DNA from: Bradyrhizobium sp. Arg816
GTDB taxonomy: Bacteria > Pseudomonadota > Alphaproteobacteria > Rhizobiales > Xanthobacteraceae
Reading direction: 5' to 3'
NCBI RefSeq assembly: GCF_029989365.1
Contig: NZ_JAPRAQ010000006.1
Coordinates: 310,001-374,000 of the forward strand
DNA length: 64,000 bases
Within the stretch, counting starts at the first letter, position 1; every line of letters starts with the position of its first letter. The notes under the pieces were generated by a model that saw only the letters and a program-made list of their open reading frames with translations, did not search any database and was not told the origin of the DNA. The position numbers were made by a program, and so were the translations under genes. Positions 25,386-34,333 of the stretch are shown in pieces.

Positions 25386-26241
25386 ACGAAGGCACCGCCA
25401 ACCTTTCAATTACCAGATCGAGCAGCGCGCGCAGGCGCGCCATGCGCCTGAGATCGCGGTGATAGCCGACATAGGTGTCGCGGCCGGGCGGCGTCGCACC
25501 GATGTCGAGCGCGACGAGCCGGCGGTCGCGGTCGCCGAGGGGACGCGGCAGCACCGCAAGTCCGCCGCCATTTGCGCAAAGCTCAGCCTGCGCCTGCCGG
25601 TTGTTGCTGCGCGAGGCAATCTCCGCATTCGGCAGCGTGCCCTTCAGCCAGACCGCGTCGGGCATGTCGGCGAATTCGGCATTCATGGTGACGACACGGG
25701 CGCCGCTTCCGTCGCCGGCATGCGGCAGCTTGCTGCCCTTCTTGCCATACAGCGCATAGGGAATGTGGAGCAGCTTTCTCGAGATCACCTCGGGCTCGCT
25801 GAACGGCTTGATGCGGAAGACGAGCTCGGCTTCGCGCCGCGGCAGGCTATAGAGGCGCGCATCGGTCAGGAGCTCGACAGTCACCTTGGGACGACGCTTG
25901 CCGAAGGCGGCGATCACCGGCGACAGCATCACCGCGCCGAACCAGTCCGACGACGACAGGCGTAGCAAGCCGTCGAGCTGCGTCTCCGCACCGGTGGCGT
26001 GGCGCTGAAGCGCGAGCGCCTCCTCCTCGATCCGCTCGGCGTGGCGCAGCACGGCGGCGCCCTCGTCGGTCAGCACGAAACCATCGGCGGTGCGCTGGAA
26101 CAGCGTTTGTCCCAGCGCGGTTTCGAGCGCGCGAAGCCGCCGCCCCATCGTCGGCTGGGTCTGGCCGATCTTGCGCGCGGCAGCGCCGAGCGTGCCTTCG
26201 CGCGCAATCGCCAGGAAGATGCGCAGGTCACTCCAGTCCAT
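25384..26241 (-). CDS. LysR-family transcriptional regulator
   Basis: A 285-residue regulator. The N-terminal winged helix-turn-helix is at residues 3-62 (WSDLRIFLAIAREGTLGAAARKIGQ), followed by a co-inducer-binding domain. It starts at ATG 26241, divergent from a quinone-oxidoreductase-like gene 102 bp away, so it most likely controls that gene. The TAG stop at 25384-25386 is contributed by a family B repeat, so the C-terminus may have been reset by the repeat's arrival. The effector is unknown. Confidence 0.9.
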   Translation of the reverse strand: MDWSDLRIFLAIAREGTLGAAARKIGQTQPTMGRRLRALETALGQTLFQRTADGFVLTDEGAAVLRHAERIEEEALALQRHATGAETQLDGLLRLSSSDWFGAVMLSPVIAAFGKRRPKVTVELLTDARLYSLPRREAELVFRIKPFSEPEVISRKLLHIPYALYGKKGSKLPHAGDGSGARVVTMNAEFADMPDAVWLKGTLPNAEIASRSNNRQAQAELCANGGGLAVLPRPLGDRDRRLVALDIGATPPGRDTYVGYHRDLRRMARLRALLDLVIERLAVPS

Positions 26242-26343
26242 CGGAGTCCCTCATACATAAATGCACGATCATTGTACGCTCTTATTCCTACCCATGCAAA
26301 ATTTCATGAGCATATTGGAGGCCGACAACGGAGCAAGACGATC

Positions 26344-27336
26344 ATGACGAGACAATCGACGATGCGGGCTGCGATCCTGGAGACCCACAACGCGCCGCTG
26401 CGCCTCTCAACCGTCTCCACGCCCGAGGTCGGCCCGCACGAGGTGTTGGTGCGGGTCCGCGCGAGCGGGGTCAATCCGCTCGACACCAAGATCCATGCCG
26501 GCGCGGCGGCGCATGCGCGCCATCCGCTGCCCGCCATTCTCGGAATCGATCTCGCCGGCGTGGTCGAGCAGATCGGGCGCAAGGTCGCGCGGTTCAAGCC
26601 TGGCGACGAAGTCTATGGCATGACCGGAGGCGTCGGCGGCGTGCCGGGATCGCTCGCTGAATTCGCCGCGGTCGACGCCGACCTGCTGGCGTTCAAGCCC
26701 GCTAATCTGAGCATGCGGGAAGCGGCTGCCCTGCCCCTGATCGTCATCACGGCCTGGGAAGGCCTGATCGACCGCGCGGCGTTGAAGGCCGGCCAGAAGG
26801 TTTTGATTCATGGCGGTGCGGGCGGCGTCGGCCATGTCGCAATCCAGATCGCGCGCGCCTTCGGAGCAGACGTGTTCGCGACCGGCTCCACGGCACAACG
26901 TGCCATCATCGGAGGCTTCGGCGCGACGTTCATCGAACGCGACACCGCGGTTGAGACTTACGTCGCGGCACACACCGGAGGCCGCGGTTTCGACATCGTC
27001 TACGACACCGTCGGCGGCAAGGTGCTCGATGCCTCCTTCGAATCCGTGCGCCGTTTTGGCCATGTGGTGAGCGCGCTAGGCTGGGGCGCGCATGCGCTTG
27101 CGCCGCTGTCGTTCCGCGCCGCCAGCTATTCCGGTGTGTTCACACTGCTGCCGCTGCTATCCGGCGAAGGCCGCGCGCATCACGGTGAGATCATGGCGGA
27201 GGCGACGCGCCTGGTTGAAGCCGGCAAGCTCGCGCCGCTGGTCGATGCAAGCCGCTTCACGCTGGAGAGTGTAGGCGATGCCTACGCTCTGATCCAGGAT
27301 CACGCCGCCAAGGGCAAGCTGGTCGTCGACATCTGA
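26344..27336 (+). CDS. NADPH quinone oxidoreductase / zinc-independent alcohol dehydrogenase family
   Basis: A 330-residue MDR-superfamily enzyme. It has the GroES-like half (HEVLVRVRASGVNPLDTKI) and a Rossmann half with LIHGGAGGVGHVAIQIA. There is no CxxC structural zinc site, as expected for quinone oxidoreductases. ATG 26344 was chosen because upstream in-frame sequence overlaps the LysR gene on the other strand. It is divergent from LysR and probably under its control. A family B repeat follows 10 bp after the stop. Confidence 0.9.
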   Translation: MTRQSTMRAAILETHNAPLRLSTVSTPEVGPHEVLVRVRASGVNPLDTKIHAGAAAHARHPLPAILGIDLAGVVEQIGRKVARFKPGDEVYGMTGGVGGVPGSLAEFAAVDADLLAFKPANLSMREAAALPLIVITAWEGLIDRAALKAGQKVLIHGGAGGVGHVAIQIARAFGADVFATGSTAQRAIIGGFGATFIERDTAVETYVAAHTGGRGFDIVYDTVGGKVLDASFESVRRFGHVVSALGWGAHALAPLSFRAASYSGVFTLLPLLSGEGRAHHGEIMAEATRLVEAGKLAPLVDASRFTLESVGDAYALIQDHAAKGKLVVDI

Positions 27337-27346
27337 GGTGGGGCTC

Positions 27347-27433
27347 GTAGCCCGGACGGAGCGCAGCGCAATCCGGGGTTCTCGGCCAAGACACGCGAAG
27401 GTCCCGGATTACGCTTCGCTCCATCCGGGCTAC
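27347..27433. repeat. family B palindrome
   Basis: Arms at 27347-27378 and 27403-27433 share the GTAGCCCGGA-C/T-GGAGCG core in inverted orientation with a few mismatches. It starts 10 bp after the oxidoreductase stop. Confidence 0.8.
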
Positions 27434-27455
27434 GGCGCTGCGGCGCTTCGCGCAA

Positions 27456-27647
27456 CTAGTCCTCGCTGGCTGCCGCGGAGCGCTTGCGCAAGTAAGCCTG
27501 CGACAACAGGAAGAACAGTGCGCGCTCGCCATGATACTTGGCGGACGGCCGGGTGCGCTCGAAGCCATCGGCAAATATCTTGCCGGACTGGCACACCTGC
27601 CATCGCCAGCCAAACCGCTTACGCCTGGTGATGATCACTTCAAACAT
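27456..27647 (-). CDS. small conserved-looking protein, unknown function
   Basis: A 63-residue protein starting MFEVIITRRKRFGWRW, then VCQSGKIFADGFERTRPSAKY. I recall short Bradyrhizobium proteins of this pattern. The ribosome site is weak, so expression is not certain. It lies in the gap after a family B repeat, with no clear operon partner. ATG 27647 is preferred over 27686. Confidence 0.45.
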   Translation of the reverse strand: MFEVIITRRKRFGWRWQVCQSGKIFADGFERTRPSAKYHGERALFFLLSQAYLRKRSAAASED

Positions 27648-27949
27648 GCCGACGGGCTTGGTCCCCTGCTTCTGCCGGTCTCGCAAGACATGCGCCTGCT
27701 CCGGCCTCCCCCGTTAGACGGATGCCCGACATATAACGCAGCAGGACGGAAAGAGAATAAAATTGATTATCGGAAATCCGTATCTTCCACCGGCTATGAC
27801 GAAGTCGCGACGCTCGCGGAATAAGCCTGTGCTGGCGGTGTTTATCGATTCCTTCAACGCTGCTTGGTAGCCTGACAAAGGTATTCAAGTCGGAACACAA
27901 GACGCGTATGCCCGGTAAGCGAACGCTCACCGGGCATTCACGCCGCAGC
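27648..27949. other. 302-bp gap without a gene
   Basis: Between the small protein at 27456-27647 and the aldo/keto reductase gene I see no coding frame, terminator or repeat. The stretch around 27745-27790 is AT-rich and could carry a promoter for the small minus-strand protein. Confidence 0.5.
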
Positions 27950-28933
27950 TCAGCGGCCGACTCGCGCCTGAAGATGCGCAGGATAGCGATCGCCCTGCAC
28001 GGCTACCTTGGACAGCACCCCTGCAATTGCAGCGAGATCCGCGTCCGACAGCGTCACCGCGGCCGCGCCGAGATTTTCCTCGAGCCGGTGCAGCTTTGTT
28101 GTGCCGGGGATCGGCACGATCCACGGCTTCTGCGCGAGCAGCCAGGCCAACGCGATCTGCGCCGGCGTCACCTTCTTCACTGCGGCGATCTCGCCGAGCA
28201 GATCGACGAGGGTCTGATTGGATTTGCGTGCGCTGGATGAGAAGCGTGGCACGATGTTGCGGAAGTCGCTCGCATCGAACGTCGTGCTCTCGGTGATCGC
28301 GCCGGTCAGAAAGCCCTTGCCGAGCGGGCTGAACGGAACGAAGCCGATGCCGAGCTCTTCCAGCGTCGGCAGTATCTCCTGCTCCGGCTCGCGCCACCAC
28401 AGCGAATATTCGCTTTGCAATGCGGTCACGGGCTGCACCGCATGGGCGCGGCGAATGGTCTGCGCGCCCGCCTCCGACATGCCGAAATGCAGCACCTTGC
28501 CGGCCTGGATCAGGTCCTTGACCGCGCCCGCGGTCTCCTCGACCGGCACGTCGGGATCGACGCGGTGCTGGTAGAACAGATCGATGCGATCGGTCTTCAG
28601 CCGCTTCAGCGCAGCCTCCGCCACCGCCTTGACGTTGGCGGGCCGGCTGTCGAGGCCGGCCTCGACCTTGCCGCCCTTGAAGCCGAACTTGGTGGCGATC
28701 ACGACCTTGTCGCGGAATGGCTGAAGCGCCTCGCCGAGCAGCTCCTCGTTGGCGAACGGGCCGTAGGCCTCGGCGGTGTCGAAGAAGGTCACACCGCGCG
28801 CGACGGCGGTCCTGATCAGCGCGATCGCCTGCGACGTCTCGGTCGCCGGGCCATAGCCGTAGCTCAGGCCCATGCAGCCGAGGCCGAGGGCCGAGACCTC
28901 GAGGCCGCTCTTGCCCAGTTTTCGCATCTGCAT
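27950..28933 (-). CDS. aldo/keto reductase
   Basis: A 327-residue NADPH-dependent oxidoreductase of the (alpha/beta)8 AKR fold. The start GLGCMGLSYGYGP, the catalytic Asp-Tyr region FFDTAEAYGPF, the Lys in VVIATKFG and the His in DLFYQHRVDPDVP are the usual tetrad regions. The cofactor end includes PIPGTTKLHRLEENL. ATG 28933 is the start. It is divergent from a LysR regulator 103 bp away, which probably controls it. Substrates cannot be read from the sequence. Confidence 0.93.
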   Translation of the reverse strand: MQMRKLGKSGLEVSALGLGCMGLSYGYGPATETSQAIALIRTAVARGVTFFDTAEAYGPFANEELLGEALQPFRDKVVIATKFGFKGGKVEAGLDSRPANVKAVAEAALKRLKTDRIDLFYQHRVDPDVPVEETAGAVKDLIQAGKVLHFGMSEAGAQTIRRAHAVQPVTALQSEYSLWWREPEQEILPTLEELGIGFVPFSPLGKGFLTGAITESTTFDASDFRNIVPRFSSSARKSNQTLVDLLGEIAAVKKVTPAQIALAWLLAQKPWIVPIPGTTKLHRLEENLGAAAVTLSDADLAAIAGVLSKVAVQGDRYPAHLQARVGR

Positions 28934-29036
28934 CGTCAGCTCTCCCTAGAGTTCATGTTCAGCGGCGAATTTAGGCCACACGCCGGTCTGCGATTAGATG
29001 ATAAAATCGGTATGTACTGATGAGATGGATTCATGA

Positions 29037-29930
29037 ATGACCCGCACCAACGTCAATGACCTCCTGGCCTTCCTTGCGGTTGCGCGCGAGCGCAGCTTTA
29101 CCCGCGCGGCAGCCCAGCTCGGTGTGTCGCAGTCGGCGCTCAGCCACACTGTGCGCGGCCTGGAGGAACGGCTCGGCCTGCGGCTGCTCACCCGCACCAC
29201 CCGCAGCGTCGCACCAACGGAAGCGGGCGAACGTCTGCTCCGCAATGTCGGGCCGCGCTTTGTGGAGATCGACGCAGAGCTGTCGGCGCTGACTGCGCTC
29301 CGCGAGACGCCGGCGGGCACCGTCCGCATCACCACCGGCGAGCACGCCGCACAGACGGTGCTGTGGCCGGCGCTCGCAAAGCTGCTGCCGCGCTACCCCG
29401 ATCTCAAGGTCGAGCTCGTCGTCGACTACGGCCTGACCGACATCGTCGCCGAGCGCTACGACGCCGGCGTACGCCTCGGCGAGCAGGTCGCCAGGGACAT
29501 GATCGCGGTGCGGATCGGACCGGAGATGCGCATGGCCGTGGTCGGCGCGCCCGCCTATTTCGCCGCGCGGGGCAAGCCGAAGCTGCCGCAGGATCTCACC
29601 GAGCACAATTGCATCAACCTCCGCCTGCCGACCTATGGCGGGATCTATGCCTGGGAGTTCGAGAAGCGCGGCCGCGCGATGAAGGTGCGGGTCGACGGCC
29701 AGCTGGTGTTCAACACCGGCCTGCTCAGGATGAATGCCGTGCTGGCGGGGCTTGGTCTCGCCTATATCCCCGACGATCTCGTCAAGCGCGAGATCGCCGA
29801 CGGCCGGCTGATCCGCGTGCTCGCCGACTGGTGCGCACCGTTTGCGGGCTATCACCTGTATTATCCGAGCCGTCGGCAGCCGACGCCGGCGTTCGCCGTG
29901 CTGGTGGAGGCGCTGCGGTATCGGAAGTGA
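29037..29930 (+). CDS. LysR-family transcriptional regulator
   Basis: A 297-residue regulator with a clear N-terminal winged HTH (RSFTRAAAQLGVSQSALSHTVRGLE) and a periplasmic-binding-like effector domain. The sequence RTTRSVAPTEAGERLL is typical of the CrgA/PtxR-like branch. ATG 29037 is used. It is divergent from the aldo/keto reductase gene and may regulate it. A family A palindrome follows 19 bp after the stop. Confidence 0.92.
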   Translation: MTRTNVNDLLAFLAVARERSFTRAAAQLGVSQSALSHTVRGLEERLGLRLLTRTTRSVAPTEAGERLLRNVGPRFVEIDAELSALTALRETPAGTVRITTGEHAAQTVLWPALAKLLPRYPDLKVELVVDYGLTDIVAERYDAGVRLGEQVARDMIAVRIGPEMRMAVVGAPAYFAARGKPKLPQDLTEHNCINLRLPTYGGIYAWEFEKRGRAMKVRVDGQLVFNTGLLRMNAVLAGLGLAYIPDDLVKREIADGRLIRVLADWCAPFAGYHLYYPSRRQPTPAFAVLVEALRYRK

Positions 29931-29949
29931 GGGGCGCGGCCCTCCTCCT

Positions 29950-30029
29950 CGTCATCGCGAGCGCAGCGAAGCAATCCAGAATCTTTCCGCGGAGGGACTC
30001 TGGATTGCTTCGCTGCGCTCGCAATGACG
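29950..30029. repeat. long palindrome, repeat family A
   Basis: The 31-bp arms (29950-29980 and 29999-30029) are complementary with one mismatch and enclose an 18-base loop. The outer arm begins with the same CGTCATTGCGAGCG-type core as the short element at 3521-3550. It lies between convergent genes (LysR on the plus strand, secreted protein on the minus strand), so it could act as a bidirectional transcription block. Confidence 0.85.
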
Positions 30030-30060
30030 ATGGGGGAGACCCGACGCTATATCGGCCAGA

Positions 30061-31134
30061 TCAGCGCGCGACGACTTCCACTTCGCCGTCGACGCCGTTG
30101 ACGACGTTGAAGCCGCGCTCGTAGACCTTGCCCTCGTTCTTGGCGATGGCGCGGTATTCGCCTTCGGAGAGCACGACGCGCGGGAAGGCGCCGATCGATT
30201 CCTTGATGACGTCGCCGCCGGGCGTCAGCACCGACCAGGCGGTGTTGGCGAGCGCCTCGCCGCCCCTGTCGCTGACGAGCTTGAGCGTGATCACGGCGGC
30301 GCGGTGGGTGATGGTGACGTCGGTGAGCTTGCCGGCCTGGACGCGGATGTCCGAGCGCACCACCGAATTGGCGTCGCCGTAGTTGGAGATGATGTAGTAG
30401 GTGCCCTCCGGGATCAGCACGACGTCGCCGGCGGCGACGTTCGGCACCAGCGAGGCGCGCTCGCCAGACTCGAACTGGCTACCCTTGTAGATCGCGAACG
30501 AGATCTGGTTCTGCGGAATGCGGCTGGTGCCGACGCGCCCCTCGATGCGCAGGCCGCCGGCCGGCAGCACGAAGGATTCGCGGTCGGTCTCGGCCTTCAG
30601 GCTGACGGTGCGCACCGCACTGACGAGACCAAAGGCGACGTGCACGACGTAATTGCCCGGCGGCAACACGATGTTCGGCGTGGCGTTCCGATCCTCGCGG
30701 ATCAGCTTGAAGGTGCCGTTCTCGTCAGGACGGTCGGCAAACACGCGCCAGACCAGGCCGCTGGTGATCGCGGGCGTGTCCTTGCCGTATTTCGCGGTCA
30801 GCGACAGAACGCCCTGGCCGGGCACGGCCGCGTTGAGCGGCGGGGCCGCCGGCACGGTGCTGACCGCGGGCGGCGGCATGCTGGGCGTGTTCGGCTGGAG
30901 CAGGGTCGGCGGCAAGCTCGGCGGCGCAGCGCCCGGGCCGGAGGGGGGCGCGAGGCTGACAGCGCCGCCGGGGTCGGGCACCGAGGCGGGCGGCACCGGG
31001 GGCGGACGATCGGAGAAAAGCTGCGCCTGGGCAGCATTTTGACCAAGGGTATAGAGGCAGGCAGCAAGGATCAGCGTCGGCAGCAGCAATGTGCTGCGCC
31101 GCCATCCGATGATGCCGTCACCCCCGAGAGTCAT
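30061..31134 (-). CDS. exported Pro-rich protein of unknown function
   Basis: A 357-residue protein with an N-terminal hydrophobic export signal (LLLPTLILAACLYTLG). Residues 35-105 are a Pro/Ala-rich linker. The remaining two-thirds look like repeated beta-sandwich units (LPPGNYVVHVAFG, IPEGTYYIISNYGD, SEGEYRAIAKNEG), each with the G-x-Y-x-I pattern seen in carboxypeptidase-regulatory-like domains. The likely location is the periplasm or outer surface. ATG 31134 is used. Function unknown. Confidence 0.72.
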   Translation of the reverse strand: MTLGGDGIIGWRRSTLLLPTLILAACLYTLGQNAAQAQLFSDRPPPVPPASVPDPGGAVSLAPPSGPGAAPPSLPPTLLQPNTPSMPPPAVSTVPAAPPLNAAVPGQGVLSLTAKYGKDTPAITSGLVWRVFADRPDENGTFKLIREDRNATPNIVLPPGNYVVHVAFGLVSAVRTVSLKAETDRESFVLPAGGLRIEGRVGTSRIPQNQISFAIYKGSQFESGERASLVPNVAAGDVVLIPEGTYYIISNYGDANSVVRSDIRVQAGKLTDVTITHRAAVITLKLVSDRGGEALANTAWSVLTPGGDVIKESIGAFPRVVLSEGEYRAIAKNEGKVYERGFNVVNGVDGEVEVVAR

Positions 31135-31378
31135 GCCACCTGCTTTTCACCGAAAACGCGGCAAATTCAAGCCTCCGAATCCCCAGGGAATACGGCCGGA
31201 TACAGTTCTTTGGAACCCGGTTGACGCCTGCGTGATTAAACGGGAGGCAGCCGGTCCTCGCCACACTCCTGCCCCCTGCTTCCCGAACGGTATAAACCAT
31301 GCTTTGCCCTCGTTCTGGCGGAGCGGAAGTACGGCGCCTACTCTGGTGTGAGGGCTGGCCCGGGGTAGGAGGGTTTCG

Positions 31379-32422
31379 GTGCTTGATATCTTGAAGGGTC
31401 GGGGCGTGAACGGCTCCAATGGAGAGAAGGTCGGTCTTGGCAGCGTGCGACGGCCGGTCATTGGCCTGGCGCTCGGCGGCGGCGCGGCGCGCGGCTTTGC
31501 CCATATCGGCATCCTCAGAACCCTGGCCGCCAATGGCATCGTGCCTGACGTCGTGGTCGGCACCTCGATCGGCGCCGTGGTTGGCGGCCTCTATGCGGCC
31601 GGCCGGCTCGATACGCTGCAGGAGTGGGGACGCAGCCTACAGGGGATGCGCAACATCCTCGGCTATCTCGACATCCGACTGAGCGGCTCCGGCCTGATCG
31701 GCGGTGAGAAGCTGGCAACCCGGCTCGAGGATGCGGTTGGCCAGACCCTGATCGAGGATCTTCCGATCAAGTTCGCCGCCGTCGCAACCGAGGTCCGTAC
31801 CGGCCACGAGATCTGGCTGACGCGCGGCCGCGTGGTCGACGCCATGCGCGCCTCCTACGCCCTGCCCGGCATCTTCTCGCCCGTCCTGATCGGTGACCGC
31901 TGGCTGGTCGACGGCGCACTGGTGAATCCGGTGCCGGTCTCGGCCGCCCGCGCGCTTGGCGCCGAAATCGTCATCGCCGCAAATCTTTCCAGCGACATCT
32001 TCACCCATTCCACGACGATCTATTCGCACGGCGCGGTGCCCGAGACGGTCCCGCCGGCGGCCGAGGCGACCACGGCGAAGCGACGCTTCCCGCGATTGTT
32101 CTCGCCCGAGAAAACCATGAAGCGCGAGTTCTTCGGCAGCGCCGGACGGCCCGGCATCTCCTCGGTGATGGTCGACGCCTTCAACATCATGCAGGACCGC
32201 ATTACCCGCGCGCGCCTCGCCGGCGATCCGCCCGATCTCCTGATCACGCCGCGGGTCGGTCATTTCGGCTGGTTCGACTTCCACCGCGGCGAGGATCTGA
32301 TCGCGCACGGCACCCGTGCCGCCGAGCGCGCGCTGGAGTCGATCCAGGAGGCGATCGAGGTGCTCGCACCAGCGCCCGCGGGCCACGCGCCCAAAGCGGG
32401 CGAGTCCAAGGCAGACGAGTGA
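31379..32422 (+). CDS. patatin-like phospholipase
   Basis: A 347-residue lipid hydrolase family member. The oxyanion motif GGGAARG is at residues 33-39, the nucleophile Ser63 lies in GTSIG, and the aspartate of the dyad is in LVDGALVNP. The C-terminal 120 residues include a basic linker. The start is GTG 31379. It is probably cytoplasmic or membrane-associated and may act on phospholipids or polyhydroxybutyrate. It is convergent with the CBS protein gene. Confidence 0.88.
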   Translation: MLDILKGRGVNGSNGEKVGLGSVRRPVIGLALGGGAARGFAHIGILRTLAANGIVPDVVVGTSIGAVVGGLYAAGRLDTLQEWGRSLQGMRNILGYLDIRLSGSGLIGGEKLATRLEDAVGQTLIEDLPIKFAAVATEVRTGHEIWLTRGRVVDAMRASYALPGIFSPVLIGDRWLVDGALVNPVPVSAARALGAEIVIAANLSSDIFTHSTTIYSHGAVPETVPPAAEATTAKRRFPRLFSPEKTMKREFFGSAGRPGISSVMVDAFNIMQDRITRARLAGDPPDLLITPRVGHFGWFDFHRGEDLIAHGTRAAERALESIQEAIEVLAPAPAGHAPKAGESKADE

Positions 32423-32441
32423 GCCCGACGAGTGAGGCCGC

Positions 32442-32870
32442 TCAGGCCGTCTTGATATAGTCGCGCAGGGCTTCCTGCTCGGCCTCGTATTCCTGGACGC
32501 GGCGCTTGACGATGTCGCCGATCGAGATCAGGCCCACCACCTTGCCGCCGTCGACGACGGGCAGATGGCGGAACTTGCCGGTGGTCATCGTCTCCATGAG
32601 CTCGGCCACCGTGTCGGTCTCCTTGCAGGTCACGACCTTGCGGGTCATGACCTGGGAGACCGGCTCCTCCAGCGCGCCGGCGCCGCGCTCGCCGATCACG
32701 CGCACGATGTCGCGCTCGGACAGGATGCCTTCGAGCCGGCTCTGGTTCATCACCAGCACCGCGCCGATCTTCTTCTCACCGAGCAGCTTGACCGCGGCAG
32801 CCAGCTTGGCGTCGGGCTCGACGCTCATGATCTGGTGGCCCTTGGTGTTGAGAATGGAACGTACCGTCAT
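32442..32870 (-). CDS. two-CBS-domain protein
   Basis: A 142-residue protein consisting of a CBS pair: the first around VRSILNTKGHQIMSVEP and GILSERDIVRVI, the second around VMTRKVVTCKETDTVAELMETMTTG and GLISIGDIVKRRV. CBS pairs usually bind adenosine nucleotides and modulate partner proteins. No fused domain is present. ATG 32870 starts it. It is convergent with the patatin gene (20 bp between stops). Confidence 0.93.
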   Translation of the reverse strand: MTVRSILNTKGHQIMSVEPDAKLAAAVKLLGEKKIGAVLVMNQSRLEGILSERDIVRVIGERGAGALEEPVSQVMTRKVVTCKETDTVAELMETMTTGKFRHLPVVDGGKVVGLISIGDIVKRRVQEYEAEQEALRDYIKTA

Positions 32871-33059
32871 TGTCGGCCTCCCTGAATCGGATCCGTCCGC
32901 ATTTCGCGGCCGGACTTGTTCGTCGAGTCTTCAACTAACAGTTTAGGCGCCGGTTGCACGCTGAGGCGCTTTGCGAAGCATCGCCGCTAGCGGCTTGTCG
33001 CTTCGGAACATTCTTCTCGGGAATGATGGATGAATTCGGGCGGCGCCGCAAGCGCCGCT

Positions 33060-33866
33060 TCAAATGCGGTTTGAAATGTCCTGTGATGACGCATCCGCAG
33101 CATCGTTTCGCACGCGCGGCACGGGATCGAACAGCGCGAACAGCAGAAGGCCCGCGAAGAAGCCGCCGATATGCGCCTGCCAGGCGACGCTCGTGGTTTC
33201 GGAATCGACCCCGATCGCGCCGACGCCGAAGATGATGTTGACGCCGAACCAGACGGCGAGGAAGCCGACCACCCGCCCGTCGCGCAGTGCGCGCGACAGC
33301 GGCAGTGCCGGAACCCTTGCGGCGGTATCGGCGTCTGATCGGCTGAACGACAGGAAGCTGCCGCGGACAAAGGCAAAGCGGATCGCCGCCGCCATCGCGC
33401 CGGACACCGAGGCCGAGGCGCCGATCATCGGCGCCACCGCGTGCTCATGGGTGACGAGATGGGCGAGCGCGCCGGCCGCTGCCGTCACAGCGAGAAACAG
33501 GAAGAACCTGATCGCGCCAAAGCGCCGCGCCAGCGCGCTGCCGAACGGCAGCAGCCACAGCACGTTGAAGCCGAGATGGGTCAGATTGGCGTGCAGCAGC
33601 GAATAGGTGACGAAGGTCCAGACCTTGGCGCCGGCGCCGCCGGGGATCTGCAGATTGAGCAGCGAGGAATCGTAGCGCTTCGGGATGAAGCCGAAGACGT
33701 CGATGGTCCAGTTCTCGAGCTCCGGCGGCAGCAGCACCCGCAGATGAATCACCGCCAAAAGGAGGATATAGGCGGTCAGCGCGACCGGCAGCGTCAGGAT
33801 CGGCTCGCGCGGAGCTTCCTCGACAACGGCCGGTAGCTCCGGCGGAGAATCTTGCGGGGAATCCAA
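33060..33866 (-). CDS. rhomboid intramembrane serine protease
   Basis: A 268-residue polytopic protein. The catalytic serine lies in APMIGASASVSGAM (GxS motif) and the catalytic His in WQAHIGGFFAG; the H-N pair in LLHANLTHLGFNVLWLLPFG completes the fold. Six helices follow a short cytoplasmic head. I chose a TTG start at 33866 (MDSPQDSPPE) because an upstream frame would run through a strong terminator hairpin (33965-33991). No ideal ribosome site is visible. It cleaves membrane-protein substrates within the bilayer. Confidence 0.8.
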   Translation of the reverse strand: MDSPQDSPPELPAVVEEAPREPILTLPVALTAYILLLAVIHLRVLLPPELENWTIDVFGFIPKRYDSSLLNLQIPGGAGAKVWTFVTYSLLHANLTHLGFNVLWLLPFGSALARRFGAIRFFLFLAVTAAAGALAHLVTHEHAVAPMIGASASVSGAMAAAIRFAFVRGSFLSFSRSDADTAARVPALPLSRALRDGRVVGFLAVWFGVNIIFGVGAIGVDSETTSVAWQAHIGGFFAGLLLFALFDPVPRVRNDAADASSQDISNRI

Positions 33867-33954
33867 GGCAGTTTCGCTTTCAGGCGCGATCGGAGCGACA
33901 GGCTTAACGACAGGCCTTGGAGATAGTCGCCTTTGCCGGCCTTGCGCAAGTGCA

Positions 33955-33991
33955 CAAAAGGAAAAGGCAGGGCCCTGGGAAAGCCCTGCCT
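33955..33991 (-). terminator. rho-independent terminator, minus strand
   Basis: AGGCAGGGC (33965-33973) pairs perfectly with 33983-33991 and is followed, on the minus strand, by TTTTCCTTTT. It lies about 90 bases upstream of the rhomboid start, so it must end a different, shorter transcript coming from further upstream. Confidence 0.65.
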
Positions 33992-34145
33992 GTCCGTGTC
34001 GGTCTTCCGGTACCCAGAGGAATAAGGTGTATCCCCACCCCTCCCCGCGGCCCGTGACCAAACTGTTTGACGCCCGTGTACAGGCCCCGCCGAAAACCTG
34101 GATGAAAGCGGCGAGGCTTGCGACCGCGGTCACCATAGCAGGCGG
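33955..34145 (-). ncRNA. possible small RNA ending at the terminator
   Basis: A transcript from about 34145 to 33955 would be roughly 190 nt. Besides the terminator it holds an internal hairpin (GAGG..CACC..CCTC region, about 34020-34050). A perfect CtrA box lies at 34168-34182, about 25-35 bp upstream of the presumed 5' end. No standard RNA family (6S, SRP, tmRNA, RNase P) is recognisable to me. The 5' end is a guess. Confidence 0.35.
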
Positions 34146-34167
34146 GCGCCGGACGGAAAGCGCATAG

Positions 34168-34182
34168 TTAATTTAACGTTAA
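34168..34182. promoter_or_regulatory. perfect CtrA box TTAA-N7-TTAA
   Basis: TTAA at 34168-34171 and 34179-34182 with exactly seven bases between. It lies between the possible minus-strand small RNA and the PAS protein gene on the plus strand and could serve either. The surrounding TTAATTTAACGTTAACG is conspicuously AT-rich for this window. Confidence 0.55.
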
Positions 34183-34333
34183 CGACGCAAAGACCGCCTC
34201 CGGGGGCCCGAAAACGCCTCCACGGCATGGACGCTGCAAATCCCCTCCTGCACAACAATGAAAGGGATCGCGGGTGCACTGAAGCGGGACAGGTTTGTCC
34301 CGCGAGCTAGCGCCCCGGGGTAAGCGTTCAGTC

